From NCBI GenBank assembly GCA_019279435.1, contig JAAALK010000289.1:8562342-8626341 (forward strand): DNA of 64,000 bases. The letters run 5' to 3'. This stretch comes from Zizania palustris (lineage: Eukaryota; Streptophyta; Magnoliopsida; Poales; Poaceae). The notes beneath the pieces were generated by a model. That model did not search any database, was not told the origin of the DNA, and was given only the letters and a program-made list of their open reading frames with translations. Numbering within the stretch: the first letter of the stretch is position 1; each line of letters opens with the position of its first letter. Positions 22,922-32,340 of this stretch are shown piece after piece. The translations under genes and the position numbers were made by a program.

Positions 22922-24918
22922 TGTTGGACCAGAAACGGTGACCAGAGGGGGGTGAATGGGAGCTTTTAAAATTTCAGGCTAAAAATAGCCTTCTGTTTTA
23001 ATTCGGTCTACTGCGGAACAGGCTTCGAACACAACCTTCGAAGTTCTAGTTCGGAGGTATTTGACAGCTCCGAACACAGGCTTCGCAAGGAGCAAAAGTT
23101 CGAAGCCAAGAAGACTTCGCTCCAACCACTACCCCGAAAAATCAATTCTGCTAAGTCAGTGCAGGCTCCGCACACAGGGTGCTTCGAGCAGGCTCGCAAG
23201 AGCAGACTACCCTATGAGGACTTCGACCAAATACTTAGAGACAGCAACTGGTGCTGGGCTTCGTAAATCGAAGGTGAAAACGCACACTTACAAACTTTGC
23301 TAGGGGTTTCGACACGGGAAAAGAACCGGGCTTCGATCAGGGCTTCGCTAGTAAACAGCGGGGTCTAGCCTCCAGTTACACAGAGCGAATGCACACTGAA
23401 AAAGCACACTTCGCACAAAACACACTTCGCCTAGACAGGCTTCGGTGCACTACTACTAGCAAGGTATGCAAACAAGCTCAAGCAGAAACTTAATACATAA
23501 GCAGGGCTTCGCTGCTTGAACAAGGAACACAATAAATGAACTCACTGGATGAATACAACGTGTGGTGGCTAGTACAGGAGCTCAACAGTGAATGCTCAAA
23601 GTGTTAAATGTTACCTACCCAGCCCACATATTTATAGCCACTATTCACCCAAGTGAATTGACAACTTTACCCCTAGGGTTTACATTGGTTTTGTCTCTAC
23701 AGAACAGAGGGGTACAAAAGGTAGTCAACTTTATTCTGGAGGCTTCTCTGTCAGCTTTGCAGAGGGGACAACGTCAGCTGTTTGCAGAGGAGACATTGTC
23801 AGCCTTTACAGTCTTTGACTTTTCTGAAGCCACCCTTCGCACGCGAGGGGTGCGGTAGCTTTGGTGAGAAGCCTTGAGCCTGACGGCCTTCGCTTCACCG
23901 AAGTCGGCCTCCGATACAGTGACGGTTTTGAGCCGAAGCCGTCAAAGCCCTTGGCCTTCGCACCAACACCTTCGGAGTGGACCACCACGGCTTCGCAGCT
24001 TCTCCCAGCTCGAACTCCGTCAGTCCGTGTACCGAAGCCATGCATGGCCGAAGTACCTCAAGTCCACCTCACTCCGGAGCCATCCTTGCTCCGAAGCCTG
24101 CTTCACTCCGAAGCCCCACCTTCGGAGTACCACCCTTCGAAGTCCCTCCTTCGTCCAAGGCCTCCGCATAAAGCATTCCATGAGCACATCGTCGCAGTGT
24201 CTCTCCCCGAGCACACTCCTCGATGAGCCTCACCTGGACCATGCCTTCGATGCACCTCGACTTCTAAGACCTTCGTCGGGTACCCTCGAGTGTCTCCCTC
24301 CGGAGCACACTTCGAATCCTTGCCTCTGCTGAGGACATGATCCACCATACTCCGAAGTCACTCCTTCCGGAGTACCCTTCGAAGTGTCTCGCCTCCGAGG
24401 ACTTTGCCTCGGGGTACCTTCACCCGGAGCCACGCTCCGCACTTACTGCCTTCTCCTGGTGCACCTCGACCCGAGGTCCGACCTTGACCCCTTCGCAGCC
24501 TCCGTGACGGAGCTCCCCGCTCCACTGGCATCAAGCCTCCTGCTTGACCCAGGTTCACCTGCTACGAATCATCTGTCGCCTCCGAAGTCCCCAGCGCACC
24601 ACAGACAAGCAGACAAGTGTATCTAGTACCCCGGAGACCTCTCCGGGTAAACAACCTTCGGCACACGCTCCGGTGTACCACCCAAAGTACCGAGACCTTC
24701 GGTACAACCCATCATCGTGTACTGTCGAACCCCTCCGACAGGCACACTCCGCTGCAATAGCTGCAGCAACCAAACCCACCGAACCCTTCGGTGAAACCAC
24801 CTCCGAACACCTTCGGAGATCCAACCTTTGAACCCCTTCGGAGGGACCCCTTCGAACCAGAGGATAAACTCTGTCAATCACTCATCGCAGACTCCGAAAA
24901 CCAACCCTTGGTTTCTCA
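22922..24918 (-). repeat. 5' LTR of C1
   Basis: 1997 bp, partner of 14107-16101. The TATA box is at 23629-23636 (minus). It lacks 18 bp after 23192 that the other LTR and C2 keep. Confidence 0.92.
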
Positions 24919-24923
24919 GAGGG
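24919..24923. repeat. Target site duplication GAGGG, right of C1
   Basis: Exact partner of 14102-14106. Confidence 0.93.
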
Positions 24924-25312
24924 CTTTTCCTATTTGGACATCGGATCCCTTTTTTCAGAACCTTTGTTTCCGGAGTCCTCCAAGGATGAGCTCCGAATGT
25001 CCAGGGATGAAGCAGAGGACGCCGGAGTCAGCTGAGGAGGAGGCTTGGCTACTTTTTTCCCCTTCTTGATTGGGGTCTTGTTGGCTTTCTTCGAGGGCTC
25101 GGTGGCGGCTTTCCTTTTCCGAGGGGCTGCTCCGGCCAGGTTGAAGTCTGGCAGAGGTGGAGGCACCATTTTGAGGGCCCTCCACACTCTGTTGGAGCGT
25201 TCCCAGCTTCCCACTAGCTCTATTCTCTTCTATCTTTCAGCCACCATAGGGGCTCCGAGCACCCGTTCGGTGGCTCTCGTTATCTTCTATGGAGCTAGCG
25301 CTAGTGGAGCCA

Positions 25313-25386
25313 CTGAAAAAAGGTAGCATATTATAAGTATGTTATTTCTCTTCTAACATATTAATTTAGGAGAATCGAAGGCTTAC
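25313..25386 (-). other. Predicted intron 1 of the G1 antisense gene
   Basis: 74 bp on the minus strand, CTAG|GTAAGC to TTTTTTCAG|TGGCTC. The G2 intron at 28641-28717 lies at the same place in the alignment. Confidence 0.75.
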
Positions 25387-26265
25387 CTAGACTTCGAAGC
25401 TCACCCTCCGAAGCATTTTGGAACGCTATCAGCCAGTTGGCTCCAAGAGGTGGAATTCAGAGCCCAATAAACTCTTCGTCCAGGTCCTGCATGCTCATGT
25501 GGCTGGCTATCGAAGTATGTAACCCCAACCACGTTGAGAGAAGGCTCGGGTTTGGGGTGACTTCTGCCTCCTTCCGAAACCAGATTTCTTAAAGGGGCCC
25601 CGCAAAGCAGGAGTCTTCTCTGACCTCGGCGTAGAACTACCGGAGGATCCAGTTGGTGTACTGTTGGTCGTTGATGGTCTTCGCCGGAAAATGCTGAGCG
25701 TGCTCCTTCTGAAGCTGGAAGTTAACACTCCCGAAGGCTGTTATCACGTTGGTGTCTTCGGGGCCATCTTGTGGTTTCGGTTGGTAGATAGCTTCGTGGG
25801 TGGCGGCGAAGACCTCCGATCGCCCTTCTCATCCTTCAGCTCGAAGTGCCCATTCGAAGATAGCCAGCTGTGCGATGGCATTGGGGGATAGTTGAGGCAA
25901 GGTAATGTGGAACATTTCTAATACCTTTGATAAAAAGTTGATGGAAGGAAGCCCAAGACCAGCTTCGAAGACTACTACTTCTCCGCTTCGTGGTCTTGGG
26001 GTTGACTCTATTCCGGGGACCCGAGTCCTCATTTCGGGTCCTAGCTTCCTGTCCACTGCCTGCTCGATGGACTCCGTGGTGCTTGTATATTGGCCGATAA
26101 GGAAGCTTTGGGGGATCTTCTTCTTGGATGGAGGGCAGAGCTCTCGAGGATTCTTGGGCCAAAAGTCTCCTTCCCCGCCATTGCAGCTGCTGCCAAAGCC
26201 GCCCAAGCTTGCCTCTGCACCAAAGTACTTGCTGCTGTCAGCACGGTGTGGCTGGTCCTCGCCAT

Positions 26266-26633
26266 GGCTCAATCGCTTAGGAAGTTGGGAGATCTGGAGG
26301 TTGAAGAAAGTAAATTCGGGTGTCAGGCACGATAAAAGTTTTTGGTGGATTCTGATCCCCCTTTATACCCTCCTGTTAGCTGTTGCGCTTTGATTGCTTT
26401 CACATTGCAGGTTCGACTTCCGTCGCTGGTGAGTGGGCCCAAGAAGCGAAACGGGGTGAGTCCATGGTAAAATTTCGACCGTTACCTTTTTGGGAGTATA
26501 ACGGCAACTTGAAGAGTAATGGTTCCCAATTAACATCTCTTCACGACGTTTTACCTCCGCAATGGTTCTCTTTCTCGTGAAGTGTTCACACAACAGTCCT
26601 GGTTCGAGGCTTTCATCGGGAATAATTCGGGGT
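26266..26633 (-). promoter_or_regulatory. Upstream region of the G1 antisense gene with TATA box
   Basis: On the minus strand TATAAA lies at 26367-26362 inside GGGTATAAAGGGGG, about 97 bases before the ATG. That leaves room for a short 5' leader. It is the best core promoter sequence in the window outside an LTR. G2 inserted at the far end of this stretch. I see no other gene in it. Confidence 0.6.
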
Positions 26634-27212
26634 TGTTGGAACGACGGATCGGACCAGCAGGTTTTCTTAGTGGGAATGAGAGTAGTGTATTCAATGCTCC
26701 TTGAGCCTATGTCTTACAACTATAGTTGGGGGGTATTTATAAGGTGCCCCGTCCAGAGGACCAAGCGCCTCTGGACCGCCAACGGCTACATGGCCAAACG
26801 TCGGTTGGTAGTACAGACAAAACGGACGATACACAGTACAGACAAGAAGATTTGACTCTGACAGCGTATCAGCCGTGTCGGACGCTGCCTGCGCCGCCCG
26901 ACACGGCTCAGAGGATCGCGATCCTGTCTCCCCGTATATTTGTCCAGTCCTTTTCCCGCCAACACTCCCTCCGGATTCACTACCACGGGCCGAGGGATGG
27001 CCCCCGGCAATCTTCTCCCGGAGGGTGGCCTCCAGCGTCCTCTCCCGGAGGGTGGCCTCCGGCATCCCTCTCCCGGAGGGTGGCCTTCGGCATCTTTCTC
27101 CCGGAGGGTGGCCTCCGGCTTCATCGCCCGTAGGTCCTGGCCCCTCCGGCACCAGGCTTCGGACCCCCTGGTTGTGGGCACCCTTCAGCCGTCGGGATTA
27201 TCTCCCCCAACA
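26634..27212 (-). repeat. 3' LTR of G2
   Basis: 579 bp, partner of 37473-38052. A TATAAATA box on the minus strand is at 26734-26741. It contains the 27/28-bp tandem repeats. Confidence 0.92.
27014..27124. repeat. 27/28-bp tandem repeats inside the G2 LTR
   Basis: Four units beginning TCTCCCGGAGGGTGGCC start at 27014, 27041, 27069 and 27097. The 5' LTR carries the same set near 37853-37964. Confidence 0.88.
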
Positions 27213-27225
27213 GTAGCCCCCTGCT
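27213..27225 (-). promoter_or_regulatory. Polypurine tract of G2
   Basis: AGCAGGGGGCTAC on the minus strand, directly before the LTR start TGTTGGGGG. G1 has the closely similar GAGGGGCTAC before its 3' LTR. Confidence 0.82.
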
Positions 27226-27751
27226 TCTTTCCTCTCGAGAGCCCTGCGTTAAGAGAGGGTGGAATCGCACATGATAATTCCGAAACTTTCATAAGGAACG
27301 TAACTTACATTGGGGTGCTAGATCCAGCCGCAGCGTGGCTCCCTTCGACCGACGCGGAGGAGCTCCGAAGCGGGCAGGCGTGATCGGACCCGGAGGCTGG
27401 GGGCCGCTTTGAATCCTCCTCCCGGTGGGTTGAGAGGAGTTTGACCAGGCCCGCTGGGTACCCGCGCACCTTTGACCGTGGGGCTCTGGCCCCTAGGAGG
27501 CTGCCAAACGCCACTTGAAGCAATTAATGTCACATGTGTGTAAACGGCGTTGGGGAGGCGAACCGCCAGGGAGCCGCCGCGCCCCAATGCGCCGGTTTGG
27601 CCTTAAATGCGGGTGCCATGCAACCGCCGCGTTCACATGCTGAACGGACGGGAAAGGAACCGACGGCCTTGTGCTTAAATATCTCCCGTCGCGCGGCCTG
27701 TTCTCCCTCCTTCACTTTGCAGCGCTAACTCTTCTCTCGCCTCCTTGCGCA
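27226..27751 (+). promoter_or_regulatory. Upstream region of the G2 antisense gene
   Basis: A TATA-like TTAAATAT lies at 27675-27682, about 75 bases before the ATG at 27752, followed by a pyrimidine-rich leader. The rest of the stretch is GC-rich and shows no other gene. Confidence 0.5.
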
Positions 27752-28640
27752 ATGGTGAGGAGCGCTACCCCAACCATGGCGATGGACCCGCGCTTCTTGC
27801 AGCACCAGATGGCGGCGGCAGCGGCGGCGGCGGTGACGGCATCGGGCCCGTCGGAGACGCGTAGCTCGCGCGAGCTCCGCCCCGCCTTAGAGCGGTTTCG
27901 GGAGCAGACCCTGGAGCTCGGCCCGTCTGCGTGCATGGATGCATCGATCGAGCAAGCAACCAGGGCCCGCCTCGGTCCTGAGACGCCGGCGAGGAAGCCG
28001 GGTCGAGAGATGACCCCGCAACCGCGAGAAGGTGAGGTCGTCATCTTCGAAGCTTTTTTCGACGCGGGGCTGGGGTTCCCTGCTTCGGAGCTCCTCGCCG
28101 GGGTGCTAGATGCGTTCCATCTAGAGCTTCCGCAGTTTTCCCCTAACGCCATGGCCCGCCTCGCCATTTTCGAGTGGGCCATGCGCGCCGAAGGCTGCGA
28201 AGGGAGGGCGGAGGTCTTCGCACAGATGCACGAAGCTCTCTGCCAACCAAAGAAGCAGGGAGGCCAGATACCGGCCTTTGGGAGCATCAATTTCCAGCTC
28301 CGGAGGAAGTACGCGGACTCCTTCCCGGCGAAGGACATCAACGAAAGATGGTATTCCAAGTGGGTGAACCGGTGGTTCTACGTCCGCGTGGGGCTCAGCT
28401 CTGGCCTCGCCGGTATCCCGCACCACATTTGGTTCCGGAGGGAACCGCGCATCGAGACCAACGCTGGCTCGATCTCCGTGAGGATCCAGCTTCTCCAGAT
28501 CGTCGCCCGCCGGATGAGCATGCGCGACTTGGCGGAGGAGTTCGTGGCCCTCGAGATCCCTCCACTGAAGGAAGAATGGCCGGCGTCGCTCCGGAGTAGC
28601 CGGGACGAGTCGATGCCAGCGGAGCTCTCCCGCCAGCTTG
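27752..28640 (+). CDS. G2 antisense gene, exon 1 (PF04195-like protein)
   Basis: The start ATG at 27752 (MVRSATPTMAMDP) is chosen because G1 has the matching ATGGCGAGGA context. The exon encodes 296 codons plus one base, with no stop. It has an Ala-rich N-terminus, then SIEQATRARLGPETPAR, EGEVVIFEA, FDAGLGFPASELLAGVLDAFH, FSPNAMARLAIFEWAMRAEG, INFQLRRKYADSFPAKDINE and a basic C-terminal part. This block resembles the 'putative gypsy type transposon' family of plant proteins. No catalytic motif is evident. Third codon positions are strongly GC-rich. It lies opposite to gag-pol and next to the 3' LTR. Confidence 0.75.
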
Positions 28641-28717
28641 GTAAGTGTCCGCACCTATTAACTTTGTTCCCGTCTTTCGTGCTCGGAGGGTACTCCCGTC
28701 CTGATCTTCGAACGCAG
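28641..28717 (+). other. Predicted intron 1 of the G2 antisense gene
   Basis: 77 bp, CTTG|GTAAGTG to CGAACGCAG|GGTCG. Splicing joins exon 1 (phase 1) to the SLVARTLEEVARM frame. The position matches intron 1 of G1. Confidence 0.78.
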
Positions 28718-29912
28718 GGTCGCTCGTGGCCCGGACCCTCGAGGAGGTGGCCCGCATGACAGAGAAGATTCTCGGAGCCCCTACCCCGGCCGAACGCACT
28801 CGGTGGCTGGAGCTGGTGGGCTCCTGGGAGCGCTCCAACAGAGTGTGGGGGACGCTCGAGCTCTCGCCTCCGCCTCTTCCAGAGGGTGAGGTCCTCCGGG
28901 CTGTCTCGAAGAGGAAGGTGGGCGACTCCGACGGTTGCCTCTCCCCTTGGCGCCCCCCAAGAAGAAGAAGATAGTGAAGGGCCCAAGGCAGCTTTCTCCG
29001 GGACACTCCTCCGCCTCCCACTCCGAGTGGGGAGGTTCTAGCGACGGGGCCCAATCGGAATCAGGGGACCCTCCGGTAATTCCGGACCCGACCCCGTCGG
29101 TCCGACCGAACGCTGGAAGGACCGGGGACGCTCCCCCTCGCTCGGGCCCCGCGGAGCCCGTGTCGAGGGCCGGGCAGGAGGCGCCCATCATCGGGGCGAC
29201 GCCGCCTCCCGAGACTGTTCCCCCACGTGAACCGGCTTCGGAGGGGGGCTCCGCCGGCTCCCATGGGAGCAGGGAGACGGACAGCTTGGACCGAGGGGGG
29301 TTGGCCGACCCGCATGGCGCCGTCGAGGGGAGCGCCGATATGGAGGCCGAGCTCGCCGCGGCGGCGGCGGGCTCCCCGGTGAACTCGATCGACAATCTTT
29401 TCTACCGCCCGAGCCCATCGGGACCCGCCCAGCTTTCAGAGGACCGTGCCGAGGCCGCGGACGAAGGTATGATAGCTTACCCATCCTTTCCCCAAACGTT
29501 GGGGTCTTCTCGATCTCAGCCTTTGCTCGCCTACGTTGGCACATCTGCCCGGGGCGTCGAACCAGTCGTTCCGCTTCCCGACAACGCTGCGGATGTAAGG
29601 TCCGGAGCCCCTGTCAGCACGATGAGGGCTTCGGGGCAACGGGGCGGAACGGAGTCCGAAGCCTCCGAAGGGGCCTCTCTGGAGGCCGTCGAAGACGCAG
29701 GGAACCGACCTCGGCCCCCTTCCGACTCTCGAGGCGCGCGCACCACCGTGCCCCTCTTGCGCCCCTTCCTGGCGGACGGCGGAGACTTCGAATCCAAGGT
29801 GGCCCCAGTCCACGACTACTACCTACAGCTGCGCGAGGCCCCGGTGGTAGATGAATTGGGGCTATCAGATGGCCTGGACCTTGGCAGGGCCATCGAGACT
29901 GCAGCGGGCCAG
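28718..29912 (+). pseudogene. G2 antisense gene, exon 2 to exon 3
   Basis: It begins TLEEVARMTEKILGAP and LVGSWERSNRVW, the latter shared with G1. One frameshift around 28935-28970 moves reading into APPKKKKIVKGPRQ and a long Pro/Ser/Glu/Gly-rich, probably disordered region. NLFYRPSPSG and LSEDRAEAADEG follow. A donor-like GTATG at 29467 sits where G1 has intron 2, but no AG acceptor is seen at the expected end (29552) and the frame stays open, so G2 may read through here. It ends RAIETAAGQ at a donor at 29912. Confidence 0.65.
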
Positions 29913-29977
29913 GTACTTTCTTGGAGTGCCTTCAATGAGCCCCTAGCTCTTCTTCTGATAATCTTTCTTGCGCGCAG
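29913..29977 (+). other. Predicted last intron of the G2 antisense gene
   Basis: 65 bp, GCCAG|GTACTT to GCGCGCAG|GTGGTT, in phase 0 on both sides. It matches the G1 intron at 13184-13254. Confidence 0.75.
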
Positions 29978-30930
29978 GTGGTTGCATTGGCGCAGGGTTC
30001 GCTGATTGCCCTGCTCTCCGAGCGCCGACGCCGCGAGGCGGATGCCAAGGGGCTTGTGGCCCGAGCGGATACCGCGGAGAGACTGGCTCGCGAGCGAGCA
30101 GTGGAGGTCGAAGCCCTTCGGCTCCAGGCAGCAAAGGTCAAAGCGCTCGAGGCCCAGGTGGCGGGGATGGACTCCCTCAAGGCCCACATCGTTGAGCTGG
30201 AAGGGCTCCGGGCTCGAGCCGCGCGAGCTGACGAGCTAGAGGCGGAAATCGATGCCCTTCGGGCCCGAGCTACCGAGGCGGAGGGGCTTCGGTCCCGGGC
30301 TGCAGAAGCGGAGCGGCTCACAGAGGAGGTTTCCGTGCTCCGGACTCAAGTCTCGGAGGTAGGCAAGCTCCGGGAGGCGGCAGCTAATGCCGAGGCCCTC
30401 GGGGCCCGAGTGGCCCAGATGGAGCAGGTCGAGGTGGACCTCGCCGCCCGGAATGGGGAGATGACCAAGGCGCTTGCCGAGGCGGGGAAGATGGCGGCTG
30501 ACACTGCGGTGTCCCTCTGGAAGGTGCTGGCGCGCTACGGCACCGGATGTGGCGCGTTTGACATCGCCCGGGAGCCCCTGGTCCGTCGGGTGAAATTTAT
30601 CCAGTCTGTCGTCCGGCAAATACACCTTACCGTGGCGCAGTACGGCGAGGTGTCTGCTCGGGTGGCCGCTTACGTGATTCTTCGACATCTCGAATGTCTG
30701 GACTTCCTCTTCCTTCGCCTTCGAGCTCGCATCCGGTCACTTTCATGGGGGATCACCTCCGAATGCCGAGCCCTGCACTGAGTCAATCTTGGAGGGCGCT
30801 CAAGGCGGTTTGGCAGACTGAGGGTCCCGAAGCGATCAAGACTTGGCTGGAGGAGGCGCTCCGCGCCCGCGGTCCTCCGGCTCCCTCGAAGCCTTCGGTC
30901 TCGGTCCGCCAGCCAGACCCGAAGGTGTAG
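29978..30930 (+). CDS. G2 antisense gene, last coding exon: long coiled coil
   Basis: VVALAQGSLIALLSERRRRE opens a heptad-rich stretch of about 170 residues (VEALRLQAAKVKALEAQV and ELEAEIDALRARATEAEG type), an obvious coiled coil. A globular end resembling G1 (YGEVSARVAAYVILRHLE) follows. Near 30745 the frame shifts into MPSPALSQSWRALKAVWQ, also shared with G1, and ends at TAG 30928-30930 after PDPKV. G1 ends with the equivalent NPQV-stop. A coiled coil suggests self-association or partner binding; that is an inference. Confidence 0.7.
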
Positions 30931-31021
30931 CTTCTTCGAGATCCTCTCGTTGTATTAGCCTGTAATAGCTTTGGAAACTTAGTCATATATTAATAAAGAG
31001 TACCTTCTGGGGTTCATTCAG

Positions 31022-31651
31022 GGTGTCCACGATTGCGACTGTGATGTCAAAGTGCTTGAATTTGATGATGCTCTTCGACATCGATGGGCTATCTTCAAGG
31101 CTCTGAGAGCGAATCGGCCTGCGCGCTTCGTCCTTCCCCGTAGTAGCGACGGACACGCGGACCTCGACGTCCTCCGAGGGGTTCTGAACCTTGTCAAGGA
31201 AGAAGAAACAGGGCCCCGCTCCTTGTCTTCGTCTCCCGAACCGGTGGACTGGTCTGATACGGAAGCCAGCCTAGACGAAGCGCCCCCCGGGGGGGACAAT
31301 CTGCGTAGCTGGGCCCAACTTCAAGAAGACCAGAGGGCCTTTCATGCTCAGAAGAAGGAGGAGGAGCGGAGGAAGAGGAAGGAGAGGTCCGCGCGAACCG
31401 CGTCCGGGCCTCCGACCGAAGCGCGCTCTGGCCAGGTGGCCCCTCCGACCGAGGGGGCCTTCGGTTCTTGCTTGGTTTGGATGAAAACTTCTCTTGATCC
31501 TTCTCTTCTGTCTTTGATTTGTAATAAACATTGTACGCCCCCCTTTTTTCTTCTTTTTCCAATATATGTGGTTGAAGCCTTTCTCCTTGCTCCTTCCCTT
31601 CCCCCCTCCTTAGAGGACAGTCGGTTTGCCGGCTGGGCGCTAACCAGTTAG
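31022..31651 (+). CDS. G2 downstream antisense reading frame
   Basis: It follows an acceptor-like TTCATTCAG ending at 31021. The frame reads HDCDCDVKVLEFDDALRHRW, a Ser/Glu-rich part with PVDWSDTEASLDE, then a charged helix (AQLQEDQRAFHAQKKEEERRK), and ends at 31651. G1 keeps the same order of blocks at 11727-12193. The 3' portion beyond about 31460 is not matched in G1 and may be untranslated. Between the stop at 30930 and this frame lies a short AT-rich gap. It could be an alternative last exon or an independent protein. Confidence 0.6.
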   Translation, partial: GVHDCDCDVKVLEFDDALRHRWAIFKALRANRPARFVLPRSSDGHADLDVLRGVLNLVKEEETGPRSLSSSPEPVDWSDTEASLDEAPPGGDNLRSWAQLQEDQRAFHAQKKEEERRKRKERSARTASGPPTEARSGQVAPPTEGAFGSCLVWMKTSLDPSLLSLICNKHCTPPFFLLFPIYVVEAFLLAPSLPPSLEDSRFAGWALTS

Positions 31652-31759
31652 GAGGAAGGCGCGGTGAATGTATCTCGCCTACAAGGGTAGGATATTTTGA
31701 ACAGGAGCTTGAAATCCGACTGAGGGCATCTCGGGCCGGGCTCTGGTTCAAACTTCGAG

Positions 31760-32214
31760 GCTACGTCGAGTCAGGGCTCGGAAACCGATTGCGAAGGTGC
31801 GTCGAGCCGTAGATCGCGCTCGGGTTCTGAGCTCCGGAACCCGATTGCGGGGGTGCGTCGAGCTGGAGCTCAGAACCCGAGAGCGAGGGTGCGTCGAGCC
31901 GGAGCTCAGAACCCGATTGCGGGGGTGCGTCGAGCCAGAGCTCGGAACCCGAGTGCGGGGGTGCATCGAGCCGGAGCTCGGAACCCGAGTGCGAGGGTGC
32001 GTCGAGCCGGAGCTCGGAGCCCGATTGCGGGGGTGCGTCGAGCCGGAGCTCGGAACCCGATATGCGGGGGTGCGTCGAGCCGGAGCTCGGAACCCGAGTG
32101 TGAGGGTGCGTCGAGCCGGAGCTCGGAACCCGATTGCGGGGGTGCGTCGAGCCGGAGCTCGGAACCCGAGAGCGAGGGTGCGTCGAGCCGGAGCTCGGAA
32201 CCCGATATGCTTTG
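31760..32214. repeat. 36-bp tandem repeat array in G2
   Basis: About ten units of GTGCGTCGAGCCGGAGCTCG-type sequence have a 36-bp period (for example 31855, 31891, 31927, 31963, 31999), with one 37-bp unit and degenerate copies on the left. Because 36 is a multiple of 3 and the unit lacks stops, several frames on both strands stay open. That is a by-product of the repeat, not a gene. The array lies between the integrase stop and the antisense frames, the same place as the 116-bp array of G1. Confidence 0.9.
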
Positions 32215-32340
32215 GTGAAGCGAAACTCTTAGAGTCATTGCGCGTTCGCCATGGGCAAAAACATTTGCCTGGTGATTTTATTACGCAATTTGGATACAAA
32301 AGCAGGCGCTATCGGCCACTAGCGGAATGCACTTATGAGA

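Larger units (their letters stand above)
14107..24918 (-). mobile_element. C1, complete Copia SIRE/Maximus-like element nested in G1
   Basis: 10,812 bp with LTRs of about 2.0 kb at both ends (14107-16101 and 22922-24918). It has an initiator-Met tRNA primer site, a polypurine tract and a perfect target duplication. On the minus strand the order is 5' LTR, gag, protease, integrase, RT, RNase H, untranslated region and 3' LTR. That order (integrase before RT) is Copia. The LTRs differ by about 3% by eye, plus an 18-bp and a 17-bp indel. It interrupts the antisense gene of G1. The same insertion at the same site is present as C2 at 55481. Confidence 0.93.
24919..26265 (-). pseudogene. G1 antisense gene, 5' part (exon 1 and start of exon 2)
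   Basis: The ATG at 26265 (MARTSHTVL) corresponds to MVRSATPTM in G2. Exon 1 runs to 25387 with frameshifts. IEQAVDRKLGPEMRTR, RSGEVVVFEAGLGLP, LPQLSPNAIAQLAIFEWALRAEG and FQLQKEHAQHFPAKTIND match the G2 protein block by block. I believe this family is annotated as a 'putative gypsy type transposon' domain (Pfam PF04195), from memory. Exon 2 starts at 25312 and reads GSWERSNRVW and a Lys-rich tract (KKANKTPIKKGKK). It shifts frame in an A-run near 24950 before the C1 insertion. The biochemical function is unknown. Confidence 0.7.

Noticed and set aside
25829..26272. Antisense ORF starting at 26272 as a separate gene
   Set aside because: Its first part is out of the homologous frame. The G2 comparison places the start at 26265 in the neighbouring frame, with later frameshifts.
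27752..28640. DNA-transposon transposase
   Set aside because: Family labels for this domain mention 'transposon', but no DDE triad or terminal inverted repeats are seen, and the gene lies inside an LTR element.
29467..29552. Functional intron 2 in the G2 antisense gene
   Set aside because: A GT donor is present, but there is no AG acceptor at the aligned end, the frame stays open through it, and splicing there would lead quickly to a stop. Not called as an intron.
31760..32214. CRISPR-like array
   Set aside because: The period is regular at 36 bp, but units are contiguous with no unique spacers, and the context is a plant retrotransposon.
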